Assembly: GCF_001655775.1 (NCBI RefSeq)
Contig: NZ_LXFF01000012.1
Location: 141 to 64,140, forward strand
DNA length: 64,000 bases
Origin: Candidatus Arthromitus sp. SFB-turkey
Lineage (GTDB): Bacteria; Bacillota; Clostridia; Clostridiales; Clostridiaceae
Direction of reading: 5' to 3'
Positions 61,382 to 64,000 of this stretch are shown in pieces. The notes beneath the pieces were generated by a model, which was not told the origin of the DNA, did not search any database, and saw nothing but the letters and a program-made list of their open reading frames with translations. Numbering within the stretch: the first letter of the stretch is position 1; every line of letters starts with the position of its first letter. The translations under genes were made by a program, and so were the position numbers.

Positions 61382-62137
61382 ATGAAGAATAAAAAATATA
61401 TTTTGGAATGTTGTGTTGATAGTGTAGAATCTGCAATTAATGCTTCCAATGGTGGAGCTGATCGTTTAGAATTGTGTGGTAATCTTATAATCGGAGGGAC
61501 AACTCCAAGTTTATATTTATTTGAAGAGATTAGAAAAAATTGTGATATAAAAATTCATGTTCTTATAAGACCAAGATTTGGAGATTTTTTGTATACGAAT
61601 TATGAAAAACAAATTATGAAAAAGGAAATTGAATTATTTAGAGATGCAGGAGCGGATGGAATAGTTGTAGGATGTTTGGATGAAAATGGTGATATTGATT
61701 TTGAATTGATGAAGGAGTTTATTGATTTATCTGGAGAAATGAAAGTTGTTTTACATAGAGCGTTTGATGTGTGTAAAGATCCTTTTGTTGCTTTAGAAAA
61801 GTTAATCTCGCTAGGAATTGATACAATATTAACTTCAGGGCAACAAAATAATTGTTTAGATGGGATTGATCTTATAAAAGAATTAAATGATATTGCTAAT
61901 GATAAAATTAGTATTATGGCAGGGGGAGGAATGAATTCAAATGTAATTGAAAAATTTTTAAATGAAACTGAAGTTAAATCTTTTCATATGTCAGCTAAAA
62001 AGGTATTGGAAAGTAAAATGAAATATCGTAATTTAAATGTTAATATGGGGATGCCAGGTTTAAGTGAATATGAAATTTGGAGAACTAATGAAGATGAAGT
62101 AAGAAAGGTATATGAAATTTTAAAAAAATATAGTTAG
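61382..62137 (+). CDS. cutC: CutC family protein
   Basis: A 251-residue TIM-barrel protein with CutC hallmarks: 'ECCVDSVESAINASNGGADRLELC', 'GGTTPS', 'IHVLIRPRFGDFLY', 'VLHRAFDVCKDP' and 'ILTSGQQN', then 'IMAGGGMN'. CutC was first linked to copper homeostasis, but its biochemical role is unsettled. Cytoplasmic, start behind AGAGAGG. Confidence 0.95.
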   Translation: MKNKKYILECCVDSVESAINASNGGADRLELCGNLIIGGTTPSLYLFEEIRKNCDIKIHVLIRPRFGDFLYTNYEKQIMKKEIELFRDAGADGIVVGCLDENGDIDFELMKEFIDLSGEMKVVLHRAFDVCKDPFVALEKLISLGIDTILTSGQQNNCLDGIDLIKELNDIANDKISIMAGGGMNSNVIEKFLNETEVKSFHMSAKKVLESKMKYRNLNVNMGMPGLSEYEIWRTNEDEVRKVYEILKKYS

Positions 62138-62154
62138 TATAAGGAGTTAATTTT

Positions 62155-62352
62155 ATGAAATTTAAAATTTATGATTTGAAAAGATTTATGAATTATAATA
62201 ATAAACCTAAGAGAAATGTTGTTTACAAAATAGGGTATGATAAATTTTCGTTCAAAAAATTTATTAGAGATGCTAAAAATTATATTTCAAGTGATGAAAA
62301 TAAAAGAAAGATTAAAGATGTTGCAAGAGCAATTAAAAATTTATTCAGATAA
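62155..62352 (+). CDS. Small basic protein of unknown function
   Basis: A 65-residue, very Lys/Arg-rich protein ('KRFMNYNNKPKRNVVYKIG', 'KKFIRDAKNYISSDENKRK'). AAGGAG lies eight bases before the ATG and 17 bases after cutC, so it is probably translated from the cutC transcript. No domain recognised; charge would suit nucleic-acid or membrane-surface binding. Confidence 0.6.
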   Translation: MKFKIYDLKRFMNYNNKPKRNVVYKIGYDKFSFKKFIRDAKNYISSDENKRKIKDVARAIKNLFR

Positions 62353-62385
62353 TTTTGAAAATATTTTTATGAGGAATTAAATTAT

Positions 62386-62757
62386 ATGATTGAAAATGAT
62401 GTAGATTTGTATATCAAAAATTTAACCGACGTACAAAAGGATTGGATAATATTTTTTGTTGATTATATGCGAAAACATCATTCAGATATTGAAGAAGTAT
62501 TTCATATAAGATACCAACATATAAGCTTGGAACTGGGAAAATGCGAAATTATATTGCGTTTTCAGTTTCTAAAAATCATTTTTCTATGCATTCTATGGAT
62601 TTTGAATATATTTTGTATTTGAAAGATAAACTTAAAAATCCCGGAAAAGGTAAGGGTTGTGTTAACGTGCTTTATTCTAACATAGATGAAAGAAATGTAC
62701 TTATTTAATGCAATTGAAGAGATTATCAAGAGAAATTCTCTCAGAAAACTTAAATAA
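62386..62757 (+). pseudogene. DUF1801-like gene broken by two frameshifts
   Basis: From ATG 62386 (after GAGGAA) the frame reads MIENDVDLYIKNLTDVQKDW... IEEVFHI, then switches to a frame giving 'IPTYKLGTGKMRNYIAFSVS' and 'FEYILYLKDKLKNPGKGKG', then again at ~62695 to 'MYLFNAIEEIIKRNSLRKLK'. Together the three pieces make a complete ~120-residue DUF1801 (YdhG-like) protein. Neither shift lies in a long homopolymer. Either a real pseudogene or sequence errors. Confidence 0.75.
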
Positions 62758-62762
62758 TTTTG

Positions 62763-62804
62763 AAAAAAGAGTGTAGATAAATAGGATTTCCTACACTCTT
62801 TTTT
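62763..62804. terminator. Bidirectional terminator
   Basis: A 14-bp perfect stem AAAAAAGAGTGTAG with complement and a 14-base loop, between the DUF1801 remnant and the DeoR gene. Confidence 0.9.
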
Positions 62805-62808
62805 AATT

Positions 62809-63570
62809 TTAAGTATTAATTTGTACAACTTTAACTCCTCTTTTTTGTATGTTTATCAACTCTTCAGATATTGGAGCGTTTGTTATTAATGTATTTATTT
62901 TTTTAATTGATCCACTTAGAAAACTATATTCGCGACCAATTTTTGAACTATCTGCTATGATAAATACATCTCCTATACATCTTTCAAGCATACATTCATT
63001 TATAGCAACTTCTTGTGGAACAACAGTTGTAATTCCATTTGAATTTATACCGCTGCAACCTAAGAAACATTTTGTTGCACTAACCTTGTTTAAATTTCTC
63101 AACGCAAATTCCCCAGTGAAAGATTTTTTGATTGGATTAAATTCTCCACCTGTTGCAAATATTGAAACATTAGGATTACTTTTTAGTAGAAAGATTTTAC
63201 AATTGTTGGTGATAACAGTTACATTTTTGCTGTTTATGTATTGAATTACATAAAGAGCAGTTTTGCTTGAATTAATAAAAATAGTGTCGTTATCTTCGAT
63301 ATAATTTGCAGCACATTTGGCAAGTGAGTGTATTATGTTGTCTTCGTAAATTTCATTATTATCTGTGTTTTTGTTTTCTTTAAATCTAGCTCCTCCATAA
63401 AATCTTTCAACAAATCCATCTTCTTCAAGAAATTGTAAATCCCGTCTTATTGTAAGTGGAGATACATTTAATTGCTTTGATAACTCGTTTACCCAAACTT
63501 CATTGTGTGTTTGAATTTCTGATAATATTTTATTACGACGAGCGTTAATTATTTTTTTGTTTATTTTCAA
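62809..63570 (-). CDS. DeoR-family transcriptional regulator
   Basis: A 254-residue regulator starting at TTG 63570, six bases after GAGGGTG. The N-terminal HTH is 'RRNKILSEIQTHNEVWVNELSKQLNVSPLTIRRDLQFLEEDG' (split here by position ~8-50), followed by the linker 'RFYGGA', typical of DeoR repressors. The C-terminal sugar-phosphate sensor (DeoRC) has 'FINSSKTALYVI', 'FLGCSGI' and 'IADSSKIG'. Such proteins usually repress sugar catabolic or PTS genes; the orphan PTS IIC 3 kb away is a possible target. The start overlaps the upstream gene by 26 bases, implying an operon. Confidence 0.9.
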   Translation of the reverse strand: MKINKKIINARRNKILSEIQTHNEVWVNELSKQLNVSPLTIRRDLQFLEEDGFVERFYGGARFKENKNTDNNEIYEDNIIHSLAKCAANYIEDNDTIFINSSKTALYVIQYINSKNVTVITNNCKIFLLKSNPNVSIFATGGEFNPIKKSFTGEFALRNLNKVSATKCFLGCSGINSNGITTVVPQEVAINECMLERCIGDVFIIADSSKIGREYSFLSGSIKKINTLITNAPISEELINIQKRGVKVVQINT

Positions 63571-63997
63571 AATAATCACCCTCTTTAATTTTTTTGATTT
63601 TGTATTTAATTTTTTTAGCCTGTTCATTGAGATTTAATTTTAGCAATAAATCTTCGTATTCAGAAAAATAATAAAGTAATTCTAAATTATTCATATTAGT
63701 TGTGTTTGTATTTTCAAAAAAGTGTTTACTTTGTTTTAAATTATAGATGGCTTTGAAATATATACCATCAATAAAATCCCAATTATATAGAGGAGAAAGT
63801 CGTCCCTTTTTTATTTTTGAAGTTCTAAATTTTTGTAAGTCTCTGTAATATTTTTCAATTTTTTTTATGTCATGGAGTTTGTAATAACAGAAAAAATAGG
63901 TGTATTTTTGTATTAATAAATTATCAAGTGATGAACGAAAGAATTTATTATTTTCATCTAGTATTTTTAAACATTCTGTATAATTTTTAATTGACAT
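63545..63997 (-). CDS. Helical TPR-like protein, probably cut by window end
   Basis: 150 residues are visible from an ATG three bases inside the window edge; the frame may extend further upstream. It is helical, K/Y/N-rich, with repeat-like helix pairs ('LELLYYFSEYEDLLLKLNLNEQ'), suggestive of a tetratricopeptide-type solenoid. No family recognised. Its 3' end overlaps the DeoR gene start. Confidence 0.55.
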   Translation of the reverse strand: MSIKNYTECLKILDENNKFFRSSLDNLLIQKYTYFFCYYKLHDIKKIEKYYRDLQKFRTSKIKKGRLSPLYNWDFIDGIYFKAIYNLKQSKHFFENTNTTNMNNLELLYYFSEYEDLLLKLNLNEQAKKIKYKIKKIKEGDYFENKQKNN

Positions 63998-64000
63998 ATT

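Overview
The window is AT-rich, low-GC Firmicutes DNA. It carries four tandem flagellin genes, a spoIIA sporulation operon, a fused germination protease (CspBA type), a glmS ribozyme and many long exported proteins with C-terminal DUF4214 domains. Starts are often TTG behind strong AGGAGG sites. This combination points to a segmented filamentous bacterium ('Candidatus Arthromitus/Savagella', Clostridiaceae), the spore-forming, host-attached gut commensal. The assignment rests on gene content only; the host is not determinable here. I saw no rRNA, tRNA, CRISPR array, complete insertion sequence or prophage.

Layout. 1-2743: 3' part of a huge Ser/Gly/Gln repeat protein. 2891-4737: a thioredoxin-like protein, a DUF218 protein and a DsbA/FrnE-like protein. 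4777-10341: six tandem minus-strand genes for small exported low-complexity proteins, one of them a decayed copy; this is the most interesting region. 10527-17493: a D-2-hydroxyacid dehydrogenase and three DUF4214 exported proteins. 17500-19570: glmS with its ribozyme and promoter. 19643-25211: cspBA, a zinc-ribbon protein and radA. 25348-35391: chemoreceptor, aminotransferase-like protein, fliC1, an Rpn nuclease, fliC2-fliC4 and a divergent flagellin-like protein. 35556-47755: cation exchanger, deacetylase-like protein, two giant DUF4214 proteins, peptide-binding lipoprotein, M28 peptidase and an unknown. 47906-49476: spoIIAA-spoIIAB-sigF. 49505-58312: two FAD oxidoreductases fused to SCP2 sterol-carrier domains, two free SCP2 proteins, a cystine/dicarboxylate symporter and a bile-salt/penicillin-acylase family hydrolase. 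58348-64000: PTS IIC, RarA-C-like protein, globin, DUF454, cutC, a frameshifted DUF1801 gene, and a DeoR regulator behind a window-cut gene.

How it fits together. The 4777-10341 proteins carry Sec signal peptides followed by short linear motifs usual in eukaryotic signalling and endocytosis proteins: two RxAPxxP SH3 ligands (the form by which EspF binds SNX9), APPLP runs, a class II SH3 ligand, NPF (EH-domain) tripeptides in three paralogues, and an ITSM/ITIM-like tyrosine series. Two of the transcription units have near-perfect sigma-D promoters (TAAA-N15-xACGATAA), closely resembling the promoter-like site upstream of fliC1. I infer a flagellar-sigma-controlled set of host-mimicry proteins that could act at the epithelial attachment site. 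The sequence shows motifs, not interactions, and how Sec-exported proteins would reach host cytosol is unexplained. The FAD-oxidoreductase/SCP2 cluster and the choloylglycine-hydrolase family enzyme suggest handling of host lipids, possibly retinoids, sterols or bile acids.
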